From assembly GCA_910584785.1 (NCBI GenBank), contig CAJUDX010000005.1, positions 27,007 to 91,006 of the forward strand: a stretch of 64,000 bases of DNA, written 5' to 3'. The stretch comes from an uncultured Lachnospiraceae bacterium. GTDB taxonomy: Bacteria; Bacillota; Clostridia; Lachnospirales; Lachnospiraceae. The translations under genes were made by a program, and so were the position numbers. The notes under the pieces are model-generated. The model saw only the letters and a list, made by a program, of their open reading frames with translations, was not told the origin of the DNA and searched no databases. This document shows positions 1 to 8,288 of the stretch, one piece after another; the first letter of the stretch is position 1; each line of letters opens with the position of its first letter.

Positions 1-394
1 CATGGACATTACTGTTAGGATTTAACTGGGTATAGCGGCGAAGCTGGGATTTTACCCTGGCGGTCAGCTCCAATGGATTAAACGGCTTTGTCACATAGTC
101 ATCCGCCCCTGTCCCAAGCCCCAGGATTTTATCTAAATCCGTGGACTTGGCACTGAGCATGATAATGGGAATATTATTATTTTCCCGGATCTTTTTACAC
201 ATCTCCAAACCATTCATTCCCGGCATCATAATATCCAGCAAAACCAAATGAACCTCTTCCCTTCCAAGAATTTCCAGTCCTTCTTCTGCATTATTCGCCT
301 TCAATACCTTATAACCATCACTGACCAGATAAATTTCAATTAAATCCGCAATTTCCTGTTCATCATCCACCACTAAAATGCGGGTTTCCTGCAT
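1..394 (-). CDS. Response regulator, VanR/OmpR-type receiver domain (partial, cut by window edge)
   Basis: The 131 visible residues are a complete CheY-like receiver domain. It shows the acidic pair in VVDDE (residues 10-11), the phospho-acceptor Asp54 in LLDIMMPG, Ser81 in MLSAK and Lys103 in VTKPF. The downstream part, expected to be an OmpR-type winged helix, lies beyond the left edge. The ATG at 394 is preceded by GGAGGGG, so the start is well supported. The VanR-like flavour suggests a two-component system answering a cell-envelope signal, but no partner kinase is visible and the signal is unknown. A perfect 14-bp palindrome lies about 45 bp upstream of the start and may be an operator. 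Confidence 0.9.
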   Translation of the reverse strand, partial: MQETRILVVDDEQEIADLIEIYLVSDGYKVLKANNAEEGLEILGREEVHLVLLDIMMPGMNGLEMCKKIRENNNIPIIMLSAKSTDLDKILGLGTGADDYVTKPFNPLELTARVKSQLRRYTQLNPNSNVH

Positions 395-436
395 GTTTGC
401 CCCTCCTTCTCTTTCGCTTTTTATTATTAAACGAGC

Positions 437-450
437 CAGAACATGTTCTG
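437..450. promoter_or_regulatory. 14-bp perfect palindrome upstream of response regulator
   Basis: The sequence CAGAACATGTTCTG is its own reverse complement and lies between the response-regulator start (394) and the ppk stop (555). It could be a binding site for the regulator itself or for another dimeric factor. The half-site spacing (GAAC-2-GTTC) differs from the GAAC-4-GTTC of Firmicute LexA boxes. Confidence 0.4.
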
Positions 451-554
451 ACTTCATTCTTTTCCCTTCTCTTTTACACCAAGTATAGCTTTTGCCCCTG
501 CCAGAATCTATAGGAGGTTATTGGATAGTATCATTAACCTGGTTCAGACGCCAA

Positions 555-2714
555 TTATATCTGGCCCTCCACCGGGATAAAGACCCTGGTGCTAATCGGG
601 TCGGGGTCCAGCTTTTTCCTGGCCTCCTTCGCCAGATGCACCGCTTCCTGGCAGAACTGCTCCTGGGAATTAACTAAAACCTTGCCCCGCTTATCGGGCT
701 TTTCGTAACTTCCATCCGGCAAAAGTACATGTGCCTTGACATTATCCTCCAATTCAACCTCTAAAATGTGAAAAACCTCTTCCTTAAGCTTTTCATCCTC
801 CACCGGGAATACGATCTCCACACGCTTGTCCAAGTTTCTTGGCATCCAGTCAGCGCTTCCCATAAACAACTGTCCCATGCCGTCATTTTCAAAATAGAAA
901 ATCCTGCTGTGCTCCAGGAAATTTCCCACAATCGAGCGGACGGTAATCGTTTCGCTTAATCCGGGAACCCCCGCCTTTAAGCAGCAGATTCCCCGGATAA
1001 TTAAATCAATCTTTACCCCTGCACAGGAAGCCTCATAGAGGGCGGCAATAATTTCCTTATCGCAGAGGGAGTTCATTTTGGCAATGATTCTCGCCTTTTT
1101 TCCCTCTCTTGCGTTTGCCGCTTCCCTGCGGATCAGGCGCATAAAGTGATTCCGCAGCCAGATCGGTGCCACCGCCAGGCGATTCCAGCTCAACGGTTCC
1201 GAATAGCCGGAAAGCATATTAAATACCGCCGTGGCATCCTCGCCCACTAAAGGATTACAGGTCATCAGGCCGCAGTCCGTGTAAAGCTTGGCAGTGGAAT
1301 CATTATAATTTCCCGTGCCCAGATGAACATAACGGCGGATACCGTCCTCCTCCCGCCGAACTACCAGGGTAATCTTCGAATGGGTCTTTAAACCCAGTAA
1401 GCCATAAATAACATGACACCCCGCCTGCTCAAGCTTTTTGGCCCAAAGGATATTATTTTCCTCGTCAAAACGCGCCTTTAGTTCGACCAGAACAGATACC
1501 TGCTTTCCATTATCGGCCGCAGCAGCCAGGGCAGCGATAATCGGCGAATTTCCACTGACCCGGTACAAAGTCTGCTTAATCGCCAATACTTCCGGATCTT
1601 TCGACGCAGCCCGGACAAAATTCACCACTGGATCAAAGGTCTGGTAGGGATGGTGAAGTAAAATATCTCCTTTGCGGATATTGGCAAAAATATCTTCATC
1701 ATTCATCAGGGCAGGAACCGGCTGAGGTGTATAGCGCTCGGCCTTTAAATTATCAAATCCCGTCAGCCCGCCGTACATTTTCATTAAAAAAGTCAAATCC
1801 AGCGGTCCGTTAATCGCAAAGATATCCTCTGCGCTCACCGCTAATTCTTTCCGAAGAATCTTTAACAGCTGCTTATCCACCTTTTCCTCAACTTCCAGAC
1901 GGATAACCTCGCCCCACTGGCGCTTTTTCAGCTGCTTTTGGATCTCCTGCAGAAGATCCTCCGCCTCCTCCTCAATCGTAAGGTCTGCATTGCGCATAAT
2001 CCGAAAAGGACTTGCCGCCAGAATATCATAATTTAAGAACAAAGTCTGCATATTCTTCTCGATGATCTGCTCCAGAAGAATCACATTCCTTATCTCCAGC
2101 CCGTCCTTTCCCGCAGAAACCGGAAGTTCGACAAACCGCGGAAGCACGGAAGGCACCTGAACCATGGCAAATTCCGGCGCTTCATCCCCCTTTTTCTTTT
2201 TTAACAGGGCGGCAATATTCAGCGTTTTATTTCTGACTAAAGGAAATGGGCGGGAGGAATCAAAGGCCATCGGCGTCAGCACGGGATAGACATTTTCCTC
2301 AAAGTACTGATCCACAAACTTTCTCTGCTCCTTATTTAATGCCTCATAGTCCTCGATAATCTTTAGCCCCTGCTGCTTTAACGCCGGCACCAAGGAACGG
2401 TTATAGGTGGAATACTGCTGATTCACCAGTTCATGGGTTTTCTGCGAAATCTTTTCCAGCTGTTCTTCCGGCTTTAATCCGGCGATATCCGGCTTATCGT
2501 ACTTTGCATGAACCATATCCTTTAGCGAAGCCACACGAACCATAAAAAACTCATCCAGGTTCGAGGCTGTAATACTTAAAAACTTCAGCCGTTCAAATAA
2601 AGGAAGACTCTTATCTCGCGCCTCGCTTAATACCCGGTAATTAAATTCCAGCCAGCTTAATTCCCGGTTCACGTAATTTCTCGGTTCTAAAAAATTAACA
2701 CTGCTCTCCGCCAT
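555..2714 (-). CDS. ppk: Polyphosphate kinase 1
   Basis: PPK1 reversibly transfers the gamma phosphate of ATP to inorganic polyphosphate at the membrane face of the cytoplasm. The 719-residue length matches the family. The N-terminal domain begins with the typical YVNRELSWLEFN segment (residues 14-25). The two catalytic histidines of the phospholipase-D-like core are visible: His445 in LKTHSK, equivalent to the autophosphorylated His435 of E. coli, and His464 in YVHLGTGNYN. The ATG at 2714 follows AGGAGGAATTAGTC. The gene starts 2 bp after the stop of ppx, so synthesis and hydrolysis of polyphosphate are translationally linked in one operon. Confidence 0.97.
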   Translation of the reverse strand: MAESSVNFLEPRNYVNRELSWLEFNYRVLSEARDKSLPLFERLKFLSITASNLDEFFMVRVASLKDMVHAKYDKPDIAGLKPEEQLEKISQKTHELVNQQYSTYNRSLVPALKQQGLKIIEDYEALNKEQRKFVDQYFEENVYPVLTPMAFDSSRPFPLVRNKTLNIAALLKKKKGDEAPEFAMVQVPSVLPRFVELPVSAGKDGLEIRNVILLEQIIEKNMQTLFLNYDILAASPFRIMRNADLTIEEEAEDLLQEIQKQLKKRQWGEVIRLEVEEKVDKQLLKILRKELAVSAEDIFAINGPLDLTFLMKMYGGLTGFDNLKAERYTPQPVPALMNDEDIFANIRKGDILLHHPYQTFDPVVNFVRAASKDPEVLAIKQTLYRVSGNSPIIAALAAAADNGKQVSVLVELKARFDEENNILWAKKLEQAGCHVIYGLLGLKTHSKITLVVRREEDGIRRYVHLGTGNYNDSTAKLYTDCGLMTCNPLVGEDATAVFNMLSGYSEPLSWNRLAVAPIWLRNHFMRLIRREAANAREGKKARIIAKMNSLCDKEIIAALYEASCAGVKIDLIIRGICCLKAGVPGLSETITVRSIVGNFLEHSRIFYFENDGMGQLFMGSADWMPRNLDKRVEIVFPVEDEKLKEEVFHILEVELEDNVKAHVLLPDGSYEKPDKRGKVLVNSQEQFCQEAVHLAKEARKKLDPDPISTRVFIPVEGQI

Positions 2715-2716
2715 GA

Positions 2717-4291
2717 CTAATTCCTCCTTTTATGCTTTAATACCGGACGGATTCCAAAAATCTCCTCAAAGAAATCCGATTTCTGCTGGAAAGACATCTG
2801 CTCCAGGAGAATCTCTCCCGGATAGTCCGTGGTAATCACCAGCTGTTCGTCGCGCACTGCCATCCTGCACCCGGAAAGTTTCTGCTGATGGCTGCGATCC
2901 ATGGAATTTGCCAGACGAAGAATTGCAGTCAGCTTGGCGATCTTAATCGTAATATCATTGACACTCAGCGACCCCCCGGATACTTCCCGGTCAATATCCG
3001 TTTCCAGCTGAATCTGGTTATAATCAAAATCCCGGATATTATAGCGGACAACATTGGCAATAATTTCTCTCTCCAGGTGACTTAAGCCAATAATCTCTGT
3101 GGACATAATAATATTATACGCACATTCGTTTGCATCGCGGATACTGATAAACTTCCCGCAGGCGTGAAGTAAAACCGCAATCCGCAAAAGCAGCCGATCC
3201 CTGGATGTCATGCCATGATACCTGCGTATAGCATCAAAAATATCCATCGCGTGAATTTCTAAAATCTGGTTATGGCTGGTATGACATTTATAGCGCTTTG
3301 CCATATTCTTTGAAGCTGCCAGAATATCATTTTCAAAGCTGTGCTTGAACTTCACCTGGCGAGAATTTTCCGCATACTCCGCCGCCATACCGTCGCACAG
3401 GCGAATCCCCGGAAGCCAGAACTGCTCCGCCCCTGTAATTTCCAATATCCGTTTATAAATAATAGCACTGGGCATCATCAGCTCCGCATAGGTCTCATTG
3501 ACACCAAATAAATCCTCCATCTGCTGTAAGCTCATATGGAACAGGGCGTCATAAAACCGGTTGACATCCTCCGCTGTCATCCGATCCGGCATCTTTTTGT
3601 CCACAGCTATCATCTGCTTATAAAGTGAAAGTGCATTATCTCCAATACCGATTAAGTTTTTAATATCCCTGTCCTTTAAATACATCTTCCGAAAGGTAAA
3701 CAGCTCATTGTCCACAAGCTCCCGGATAATCGCCTGGTGCATTTTGACATTCGTGGGAATCCGCGAAATCAAATCCCTGATCTTTAAGGCCCCCAGAGGA
3801 AGGTTCTGCGTCGTCACCAGTGCATCCTTATCAAACAGCGACAGCTGCATACTGCCAAACCCCACATCCACAATCGCTGTACCCTTTTGAATTATGGTGT
3901 TAAATTCATGATCCTTAGAGGCAATCGCTTTATAACTTAAAAAACGCTGTTCGGAATTACTGATCAGCTTAATCTCTAAACCAGTGCGCACCAGAATCTG
4001 ATCCAAAATAATCTGATTATTTTTTGCCTCCCGCAAGGCGCTGGTCGCATAGGCGGTGTAAGCCGATACACGGTAACTTTTCATAATATTCGAAAATTCC
4101 TTCAGCACCTGGCAGAGTTCCTCCACCATCTCGTAACTAATCTTTCCCAAACCATAAGAATCCCTGCCCAGGGCAATGACATGACGTACATGGTCAATGG
4201 AACGGATTCCCGTCTTATTCGAAATTTCATAAATTCCCAGCTCCACTTCAAAGGAGCCTACATCAATTGCTGCAAAAGTTTGAATTGCCAT
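2717..4291 (-). CDS. ppx: Exopolyphosphatase, Ppx/GppA family with C-terminal HD-like domain
   Basis: The protein has the actin-like ASKHA fold of exopolyphosphatase/pppGpp phosphatases: the phosphate-1 loop AAIDVGSFEVE near the N-terminus and the second loop AIVDVGFGSMQ around residue 140. A helical HD-type domain occupies about residues 320-500. It probably releases phosphate from the ends of polyphosphate chains made by the adjacent ppk. One oddity is that the HD-domain motif reads LLHACGK, so the Asp of the expected His-Asp pair is Ala (codon GCC). That suggests the HD domain no longer binds metal, while the ASKHA domain looks intact. The start at 4291 has GAGGAGAGT upstream. Confidence 0.93.
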   Translation of the reverse strand: MAIQTFAAIDVGSFEVELGIYEISNKTGIRSIDHVRHVIALGRDSYGLGKISYEMVEELCQVLKEFSNIMKSYRVSAYTAYATSALREAKNNQIILDQILVRTGLEIKLISNSEQRFLSYKAIASKDHEFNTIIQKGTAIVDVGFGSMQLSLFDKDALVTTQNLPLGALKIRDLISRIPTNVKMHQAIIRELVDNELFTFRKMYLKDRDIKNLIGIGDNALSLYKQMIAVDKKMPDRMTAEDVNRFYDALFHMSLQQMEDLFGVNETYAELMMPSAIIYKRILEITGAEQFWLPGIRLCDGMAAEYAENSRQVKFKHSFENDILAASKNMAKRYKCHTSHNQILEIHAMDIFDAIRRYHGMTSRDRLLLRIAVLLHACGKFISIRDANECAYNIIMSTEIIGLSHLEREIIANVVRYNIRDFDYNQIQLETDIDREVSGGSLSVNDITIKIAKLTAILRLANSMDRSHQQKLSGCRMAVRDEQLVITTDYPGEILLEQMSFQQKSDFFEEIFGIRPVLKHKRRN

Positions 4292-4347
4292 ACTCTCCTC
4301 ATCTCTCCCTTATGTTTGGTAATTCCTTATGTACTGTATTCGCTGCT

Positions 4348-5616
4348 TCACTCCCTCATTAAGAGATGCGTAATAAACTGTGCCGCTGTCCTCCCTGACA
4401 GCCCGCCATGGCTCAGTTCCCACTGATTTGCCCTTAATAAAAGCTCATCCTCCGGCAGCAAAATCCCTTTCCGCGCCGCCAGCACCTTAACGATTTCCTT
4501 AAATTCCTTCGGCTCCGGCGCCCCAAAGTATATCGTCTGACCAAATCGGGCTACCAGAGAAAGCTTTTCCTGCACCGTATCATTGGCATGGATTTCATCG
4601 TCAGAAAGCTGCCGTTTATCGCGGAAGCTCTCTTTTATCAGATGGCGGCGGTTGGAAGTGGCATAAATCAGGACATTTTTCGGCTTCTTGCCCAAACCGC
4701 CCTCGATAATTGCTTTTAAATACTTATATTCCAGTTCAAATTCTTCAAAAGATAAATCATCCATGTAAATAATAAATTTATAATTCCTGTCCTTAACCTG
4801 CTCCAAAATATCAGAAAGCGCCCTGAACTGGTGCTTATATACTTCAATCATCCGAAGTCCCCGATCGTAATACTGGTTTAAAATCGCCTTAATGCTGGAA
4901 GATTTTCCTGTCCCGGCGTCCCCATAGAGCAGGACATTATTTGCCTCCCGGCCCTCGATAAACGCCTCTGTATTTTCCACCAGCTTCTGCTTCTGCAGCT
5001 CGTACCCCACCAGATCTTCCAGCCGAATGTGCTCAATGCTGGTAATCGGGTCAATATAGGCCTGTTCATCCTTTTCCAGTATCCGAAACGCCTTATTCAG
5101 CCCGAATTTCCCCACGCCAAATTCCTTATAAAACTGTGTAATCTCGCGCTGGAAAGCAGCGACATCTTCTGCCCTTTCCAGAGAAATCGCCAGCTCCACG
5201 ATCCGGTCGCGAATCCGCTTATTAAAGACGCGGCTGTTTTCCTTTGCAGCACGATAGTCCGCAATCAAATTCCAGATTCCTGTTTCGGATTCCCTGTCCA
5301 GCACCCGGATATCATAATCAAAAAGTTCTTTCATCATCTGGAAATCATGACGTGCCAGGGCATCTAAGGACCCGCCTGCCGGGCCTGAAATCTCACAGGA
5401 AGTACTATAAGCGTTTTCATGATTTGCCAGGCAAAAAGCTAAGAAACAGTGGTAGAGATTACCCTGAAAGCCATAAGTAACCGCCAGCTCAATTAACTGG
5501 TTCATACAGGAAAAGCGCCGATCCTCCGGTCCTCTTTCGGTAAGAAGGGATTCCATATCCTCAAAAAGCTGCTGATAGCGCAGCCCCCGGTATAAAATTA
5601 ATTCATGTGTTTTCAT
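4348..5616 (-). CDS. DUF815-family P-loop ATPase
   Basis: A AAA-like ATPase of the DUF815 family. The Walker A motif GDAGTGKSS lies at about residues 232-240, Walker B FIIYMDD ends near residue 286, and a sensor-type YATSNRRHL follows. The roughly 200-residue helical N-terminal region is shared with Clostridial members. The family's molecular job is not established. I chose the ATG at 5616 because GAGG lies 6 nt upstream; the ATG 12 nt earlier (5628) has no Shine-Dalgarno sequence. It sits between pheA and ppx on the same strand with gaps of 24 and 56 bp, so co-transcription is likely. Confidence 0.85.
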   Translation of the reverse strand: MKTHELILYRGLRYQQLFEDMESLLTERGPEDRRFSCMNQLIELAVTYGFQGNLYHCFLAFCLANHENAYSTSCEISGPAGGSLDALARHDFQMMKELFDYDIRVLDRESETGIWNLIADYRAAKENSRVFNKRIRDRIVELAISLERAEDVAAFQREITQFYKEFGVGKFGLNKAFRILEKDEQAYIDPITSIEHIRLEDLVGYELQKQKLVENTEAFIEGREANNVLLYGDAGTGKSSSIKAILNQYYDRGLRMIEVYKHQFRALSDILEQVKDRNYKFIIYMDDLSFEEFELEYKYLKAIIEGGLGKKPKNVLIYATSNRRHLIKESFRDKRQLSDDEIHANDTVQEKLSLVARFGQTIYFGAPEPKEFKEIVKVLAARKGILLPEDELLLRANQWELSHGGLSGRTAAQFITHLLMRE

Positions 5617-5640
5617 CGCTTGCCTCATTTTTATGTAGTT

Positions 5641-6780
5641 TTAATAACTTCCCAAAATCCTTAAATTTACTGCTTCATGCTGGATTCCCAAAAGAGCATT
5701 CTTTACTCTGCCATCATGAAGTGTTCCCTCAATATCGACAAAAAACCGATACTCCCAGTTCCTCTCAAAAATCGGCCTAGACTGGATCATAACCAGATTA
5801 ACATGGTTATAAATAAAATGTCCCAGCATATTATAAAGCGATCCGCTGATATGCGGCGCCTCAAAGCATATGCTGACCTTTTTTGCATCCAGACGGTATA
5901 CCGGTTCCTTTGCCAGCACAATGAACCGGGTCGTATTCATCCGGTTATGATTCACTGCACGCGCTAAAGGAACCAGACCATAAAGTTCGCCTGCCGTTTC
6001 ACTGGCAATCGCTGCCTGTGTCACATCCTGCTCCTGGGCCACCTGCTTTGCCGCTATTGCTGTATTTTCCAGACTGACCTGCTTCCAGTCCCGATGCCCG
6101 CTTAAAAACTCCTGGCACTGAATCAGCCCCTGAGGATGGGAATACACGGTCTGAATATCCGAGAGACTGGCCTGGGGCAGCCCTAAAAGTGCATGGTTGA
6201 CCACGATCTCCGTCTCTCCAACGATATAATTATCATACTTTAACAATAAATCATAGTTATCAATAATCGCCCCTGCTGAGGAATTTTCAATGGGCAGCAC
6301 CGCATATGCAGCCTGCCCCAGGGCCACAGCCTCCATCGCCTCCTCCCAGGTAGGCACATGATAAGCGTTAACCTGATGTCCAAAAAATTTCCTTGCCGCT
6401 TCATGGCTGTAGGCGCCCTCCACACCCTGGTAAACCACACGCACACCAGCTGTAGGAAGGTTTTCCACCAGACGAAAATCTGTACTCACCCCGCCCGCAG
6501 CTGACCCAAGCTGCTGATACTGATAACGGCGGCTAATGGTCATCAGCTGGGCAAACATCTCATCCACCGCAATCTCATTAAATGGAGTTTTTGCCAGGCT
6601 ACGGACAGCAAAACGCTTCTGCTTCTCCCGCTCCGGGTCAAAAATAGCCTTTCCTGTCTTTTGCTTATACTCCGCCACCTCGCCGCACAGCTTCATTCTC
6701 TCTTCAAACAGTTCCACCAGCCGGCTGTCTACCTGATCCAGCTGGTTTCTAATTTCCTGTAAATCCAATTGTCCTTGCAT
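5641..6780 (-). CDS. pheA: Bifunctional chorismate mutase / prephenate dehydratase
   Basis: This enzyme converts chorismate to prephenate and then to phenylpyruvate, committing flux to phenylalanine. Domains in order: AroQ-type chorismate mutase (about 1-90, with RNQLDQVDSRLVELFEERM), prephenate dehydratase (about 113-290, with the catalytic TTRF motif at 283-286), and a C-terminal ACT domain (about 300-379) for phenylalanine feedback. The ACT motifs are GSLYNML and QSRP (a variant of ESRP). The length of 379 residues is normal for a P-protein. The first 32 bp overlap the end of plsC, so translation is probably coupled. Cytoplasmic. Confidence 0.97.
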   Translation of the reverse strand: MQGQLDLQEIRNQLDQVDSRLVELFEERMKLCGEVAEYKQKTGKAIFDPEREKQKRFAVRSLAKTPFNEIAVDEMFAQLMTISRRYQYQQLGSAAGGVSTDFRLVENLPTAGVRVVYQGVEGAYSHEAARKFFGHQVNAYHVPTWEEAMEAVALGQAAYAVLPIENSSAGAIIDNYDLLLKYDNYIVGETEIVVNHALLGLPQASLSDIQTVYSHPQGLIQCQEFLSGHRDWKQVSLENTAIAAKQVAQEQDVTQAAIASETAGELYGLVPLARAVNHNRMNTTRFIVLAKEPVYRLDAKKVSICFEAPHISGSLYNMLGHFIYNHVNLVMIQSRPIFERNWEYRFFVDIEGTLHDGRVKNALLGIQHEAVNLRILGSY

Positions 6781-7510
6781 GCTCCATCTCCTTCAGCATA
6801 GAAATAATCACATCGCGCGTATACGCCCCGCTCTTTTTCCTCTGTTCCGGCGGCAGTTCCTTCAAATAAATCGGCTCCCCATACCGAAGAAACACTCGCC
6901 GGGGACGAATAAAAGGAATATGCTTCTCAAAAATATCGTCATTCCCCAGCATAGCCACGGGAATCACCGGACAGCCCGTCTTTTCCGCCATCTTTAAACT
7001 CCCTTCCTTAAACGGAAGAAGAGCCGTGGGCTCCTGATTATCGTTTCGGGTTCCCTCCGGGAAAATCCAGATAGAAATCCCCTTCTTTAACTTCTCTATC
7101 CCTTCCAGAATCGTCTTTAATGCCTCTCTGGTATCTTCCCGATCCAAAAACAGACAGTTTACATACTCCATCCAGTTTTTCAATACCGGGTAACGTGTCA
7201 TTTCCTTCTTTGCCACAAAGCCCAAAAGCCCTGGAATCGTCGTGTAACCAATTAAAATATCAAAATAGCTCCTATGATTTCCCACATAAAGTACAGCCTG
7301 ATCTTCCGGCAAATTCTCCCTGCCCTCCACTACAAGCTTTGTCCCGGAAATCCTTAAAATCACCCGAAACATAAACTGAACAATTGCCAGACACCGCCGG
7401 TTTCTCGCCTCTAAGTTTTTCTTTCCCCAGAACGCTTCCACAATTACCCAGGGAATGCTGAAAATCAGAAAAAGCATCAGCAGCAGAAACACTAAAATAA
7501 ACCGTATCAT
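6749..7510 (-). CDS. plsC: 1-acyl-sn-glycerol-3-phosphate acyltransferase
   Basis: PlsC acylates lysophosphatidic acid to phosphatidic acid at the inner membrane face. The family motifs are clear: NHRSYFD (the HX4D catalytic dyad, about residues 79-84) and FPEGTR (about 150-155). An N-terminal hydrophobic segment of about 20 residues anchors it. I chose the ATG at 7510, which has AGGTG 6 nt upstream; a GTG at 7519 is in frame but has no ribosome binding site. The 3' end overlaps pheA by 32 bp. Cardiolipin synthase lies nearby, but no shared operon can be shown. Confidence 0.94.
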   Translation of the reverse strand: MIRFILVFLLLMLFLIFSIPWVIVEAFWGKKNLEARNRRCLAIVQFMFRVILRISGTKLVVEGRENLPEDQAVLYVGNHRSYFDILIGYTTIPGLLGFVAKKEMTRYPVLKNWMEYVNCLFLDREDTREALKTILEGIEKLKKGISIWIFPEGTRNDNQEPTALLPFKEGSLKMAEKTGCPVIPVAMLGNDDIFEKHIPFIRPRRVFLRYGEPIYLKELPPEQRKKSGAYTRDVIISMLKEMEHARTIGFTGN

Positions 7511-7531
7511 CTCCCACACCTCATAATCAAA

Positions 7532-7750
7532 TTTCTATCATTCTATAATACCAGGGTCAAAAGGCCGATAATTCAGCAAAAGCTTGCTTTCAGGAGAATT
7601 TTTGCCCTTGAAACCCGTCAAAAACATGAAAAAGCAGCCCGGCAGGGCAGATTTTGAATGTTTTTGAGATTGCGGGAACACAACCTGCGAAGCAATCGGT
7701 ATTCTAAGAAGTGGCAAAAGACCTTTTGACACTTCTATCATTATATAAGA
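7532..7750. repeat. Intergenic stretch with direct-repeat ends and an internal 14-bp-arm dyad
   Basis: This gene-free 250-bp gap has near-identical short direct repeats at both edges (TTCTATCATTCTATAA near 7532 and TTCTATCATTATATAA near 7733). Next to the right copy is a dyad at 7707-7736 with 14-bp arms, one mismatch and a 2-nt loop (AGAAGTGGCAAAAG / CTTTTGACACTTCT). No T-run follows either arm, so it is not a classical terminator. It may be a decayed small repeat element. No coding potential is convincing. Confidence 0.35.
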
Positions 7751-7762
7751 GGTTAGATGTAT

Positions 7763-8245
7763 TTACAAGACCAGCGGTTCGTTTTTTTGCTGATTTTTTG
7801 TAACTTTTTCCAATATCAGTCCGGTAAAAAACCACAGAGGAGCAAAATCCAGACGGATCAGCCCATGCACATTCGCAGGCTTTCCCTGATAATCCCAGGG
7901 GCAAATTCCCAGACCTGCCAGCAGCAGGCCAAATCCATATTCCGCCACAAAAATCAGAACCATATCAATCATCCCATGGCGCAGTGCCTTTTCCCCCAAA
8001 GGAATCCTTCCCTCCTCCCAAAATCCTTCATCCAGCCATCGGTCAATCCCGCGGCAGATCGGCCCCAGAAACATACCAAGACCATAAATCGGAAACATAA
8101 TCAGCGATGTCTTCCCCATCAGCCTCCAATCCTGACTAAGCATCGACTCCACCGCTGTAAACATAATTTCCAGACACCAACCAGTAATCCCGCACAAAAT
8201 AAAATTTTTCACCCACAGACCATAATATTTATCTCGTATCTTCAT
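7763..8245 (-). CDS. Putative ABC-transporter type IV membrane protein (CmpB-like, PF06541-type)
   Basis: A 160-residue membrane protein with several hydrophobic segments (about 12-32, 45-65, 93-115 and 130-148). The string GITGWCLEIMFT followed by LMGKTSLIMFPIYG is the hallmark of a common Clostridial family annotated as putative ABC-transporter type IV. The true function of the family is unknown and no ATPase partner is adjacent. Cytoplasmic-membrane location is inferred. The stop lies 43 bp beyond cls on the same strand. Confidence 0.75.
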   Translation of the reverse strand: MKIRDKYYGLWVKNFILCGITGWCLEIMFTAVESMLSQDWRLMGKTSLIMFPIYGLGMFLGPICRGIDRWLDEGFWEEGRIPLGEKALRHGMIDMVLIFVAEYGFGLLLAGLGICPWDYQGKPANVHGLIRLDFAPLWFFTGLILEKVTKNQQKNEPLVL

Positions 8246-8288
8246 AAACGTATTATGTGCGGGTAAAAAAAGAATATGCGCTTCTCTC

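Noticed and set aside
437..450. LexA/SOS box
   Set aside because: The GAAC and GTTC halves are 2 bp apart, not 4 bp as in Firmicute SOS boxes.
7757..8266. 169-codon open frame on the plus strand
   Set aside because: It is antisense to the small membrane protein; its composition (Gln/His/Pro rich) is that of a shadow frame.
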